Shown piece by piece: positions 62,173-64,000 of a DNA stretch of 64,000 bases; positions within the stretch are counted from its first letter, which is position 1, and every line of letters starts with the position of its first letter. A program made the position numbers and the translations under genes. Source of the stretch: Panagrolaimus kolymaensis (taxonomy: Eukaryota; Nematoda; Chromadorea; Rhabditida; Panagrolaimidae); assembly GCA_028622995.1 (NCBI GenBank), contig JAJQJQ010000013.1, positions 2,666,001-2,730,000 on the forward strand. The letters run 5' to 3'. The notes below the pieces were generated by a model, which had not been told where the DNA came from, ran no database searches, and was given only the letters and a program-made list of their open reading frames with translations.

Positions 62173-63148
62173 ATGGACCATGTAACTATCATAATTTTAA
62201 TATATCAAATTGTTTGTTTTATTTTATCAATTTTAAGTTTATATTTTTCAATAAATATTTTATTTTGTAAAAAATATTTTATCAAAACTAACACTTTTTT
62301 ATCTGCGTCTATGACATTTTATTTTATTTATGTATTTATTTTTGGTGTAGCTTCACTAATATTTTTTCCATATTATTTTTTACTTTGGCGTCCAACCACT
62401 GTGATTTACAATGGAAAATTATTGTTTTTATCTGGAGTGGTGCCTTTTGTTTGTACAAATATTAATCCATTGATGGAATGGTTTTTATGTTTGGATCGTT
62501 GCTTGAGTGTAATTTTTCATTGGAGATACACTCGAAGGCATCAATCGCTATTCGTTATTTTTTCTTTATCCACTTTAGCTTGCGTGGTCTTTATTTATTA
62601 CAATATTCTCCGAAGTTATTATCCTCGAAATGAAGGAACAAAATGTCGATTTTTTGGTTGCTTTTTTCAAGGCAATTCCAGTCTCCTTTATCTTAAAGGC
62701 CTTTCAGTGGCTTTGAGTTTAGTTACAGTTATATATTTTGCAATTATATTAAAATATAAATTAAAAACAACGGCAACAAATAAAAGTAACACAGCTAAGA
62801 GAATAAATCGAACTATTATTTTCATTATTGGTTTAACAACCTTTAATGAATTTGTGCCATTTATTATGGGACAAATTTTCTTTTGGGTAAGTCAAAGTCC
62901 AGTTTCTCTTGAACATACCTACTTTTTTGGTGGAAATAATTTTTAGCAACAAAAAAAAATCAAAAAAATTAGCTTTTGACTAATAAACATTTAATTTTTA
63001 GGTAACAAATCAAAATTTATCTGTATTTATTGGTCCTTTTGGTTCGTGTTTATCTACAATAACCGTAACCTTGTCATCTGGGATTTATTATAAATCATTT
63101 AAAAATGTTAATGAAAAAGTTATTTCCAATCCTATTATGATATCTTAA
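62173..63148 (+). CDS. Serpentine chemoreceptor, Srbc/Srt-like paralogue
   Basis: Exons 62173-62886 and 63002-63148 give 286 residues. It starts MDHVTIIILIYQIVCFILSI at the first ATG; the frame is open upstream but has no earlier ATG. Motifs shared with the gene at 41033-41988: LLWRPTTVIYNGKLLFLSG, FLCLDRCLSVIFHWRYTRRH, TTFNEFVPFIMGQIFF and, in exon 2, VFIGPFGSCLSTITVTLSSG with IYYKSFK. The two are diverged but have identical design, so they represent one receptor class present at both ends of this 22-kb interval. Exon 1 would otherwise read through GTAAGT and stop at 62944-62946. Confidence 0.8.
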
Positions 63149-63280
63149 TAATTTTTTATCTCTGAAAAAAAAAAACGATTATCGACGACAAAAACTTTTT
63201 ATTACCCTAAACAACTCCTTTACTGCGCAAAAAAAAAAGTGAAATTTATTGTCAATAAAATGAAGAGGAGGGAAAACGAC

Positions 63281-64000
63281 TAGGGTTGCGCCTCGGTAAA
63301 TTTACCGGTAATTTACCGGTAAATTTACCGGTAAATTGACTGGTAAATTTACCACTAAAAAAATCTCCTTGGTAAATCGGTAAATCGGTAAATTTACCGG
63401 TAAATTTACCATTCAAAAAATCGCCTTTCTACATTGGTAAATTTCGTGTTTTTTTGAAAAAATTTCTAATAATGGTCGAAAAAGCCGTATGTTTTTAACT
63501 TTTGAAGTATAAAAAATTGTTTTCAATTACCTTTAAATGTGTTTTTCCTATTTCACTTTTCTCACAAAATCTCTAAATTTAAAATTTTGAAATTTATTTA
63601 TTGTTTAAAAAAATGTTTCACAACAAACTTTTATTAAACACAACCTCAACTTATTCAAACTAATTGAAGGAAAAATAGCTCTAATATTAGAATATCCTGA
63701 AATAAGCTCAGAAGATAGCTCAGGTGACAACTCAGGAGAAATGGTTGTCACTTCTGATGCATCAGTTGGTAAAAAAATGATTAATAATTATTTTGTTTTA
63801 ACATTTCATTCACTCTTTAAAAAATCTATTTTTTTTAATATAAATAATATAACTTTCCCTCCTAATTTCAAAACTTTTCTCGCATATGCTTTACGAAAAT
63901 TAATAGTAAAATAAATAAAATACTTTTGTTTTATATGATTTTTAAATAAAACCATTTTAAAATATGGATATTTTTGAGTTTTTTAGTAAATTTACCAATT
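63281..64000. mobile_element. Probable hAT-type element, 5' end only
   Basis: TAGGGTTGCGCC at 63281 fits a hAT terminus (YARNG) and is followed by a dense array of the palindromic motif GGTAAATTTACC (63294-63410), like the subterminal arrays of the element at 59517. The same word reappears at 63985-63998 as the window ends (GTAAATTTACCA), which may be the other subterminal region. The second terminus is outside the window. If correct, the 8-bp target duplication should be AAAACGAC (63273-63280). Confidence 0.55.

Overview
The window is about three-quarters A+T. Its genes have several short exons, GT-AG introns and U-rich acceptors (TTTTCAG, TTTTTAG), some placed just before the ATG as in trans-splicing. 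The recognisable genes are nematode serpentine chemoreceptors of several classes, an SLC9-type Na+/H+ exchanger and a PGAP2/FRAG1-like protein. This is nuclear DNA of a nematode. The A+T content and gene style would suit a plant-parasitic tylenchid such as a root-knot nematode, but the species is inference.

Layout: 0.6-6.8 kb is a satellite array with a 162-bp monomer, about 38 copies in mixed 3- and 4-mer higher-order blocks. It abuts a broken SF1-helicase fragment. At 8.1-9.1 kb lies a hAT-type inverted-repeat element with an 8-bp target duplication. At 9.9 kb is a two-exon gene for a His/Gly-rich secreted peptide, followed by decayed satellite copies. From 11.6 to 15.8 kb are broken members of an F-box-like family, one split by an insertion of about 1.88 kb. 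At 15.9-17.2 kb (minus) is the five-exon PGAP2-like gene.

19.5-35.4 kb is chemoreceptor territory: an Srh-like gene, a frameshifted F-box-like gene interrupted by a fold-back element, a MULE-like MITE, and then a palindrome (24.1-30.9 kb). Each palindrome arm carries an Srx-like receptor and an F-box-like gene. After it come two tail-to-tail Srh paralogues. A decayed minus-strand family and a secreted Cys-rich glycoprotein gene (36.5-37.7 kb) follow. 38-49 kb is mostly gene-poor and built of diverged repeats, with one receptor gene at 41-42 kb and a pseudogene copy of it at 46.3 kb. Then come an Sre-like receptor (49.5-52.7 kb), the Na+/H+ exchanger (54.2-57.2 kb), two nested hAT-type elements (59.3-61.2 kb), another receptor (62.2-63.1 kb), and the start of a probable fourth hAT-type element running off the window.

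The picture is a rapidly turning-over accessory region. Chemoreceptor and F-box-like genes are duplicated, inverted and broken among non-autonomous DNA transposons, beside two conserved housekeeping genes. Gene models were spliced by eye from reading frame, splice sites and family similarity. Family names come from remembered motifs, not searches.
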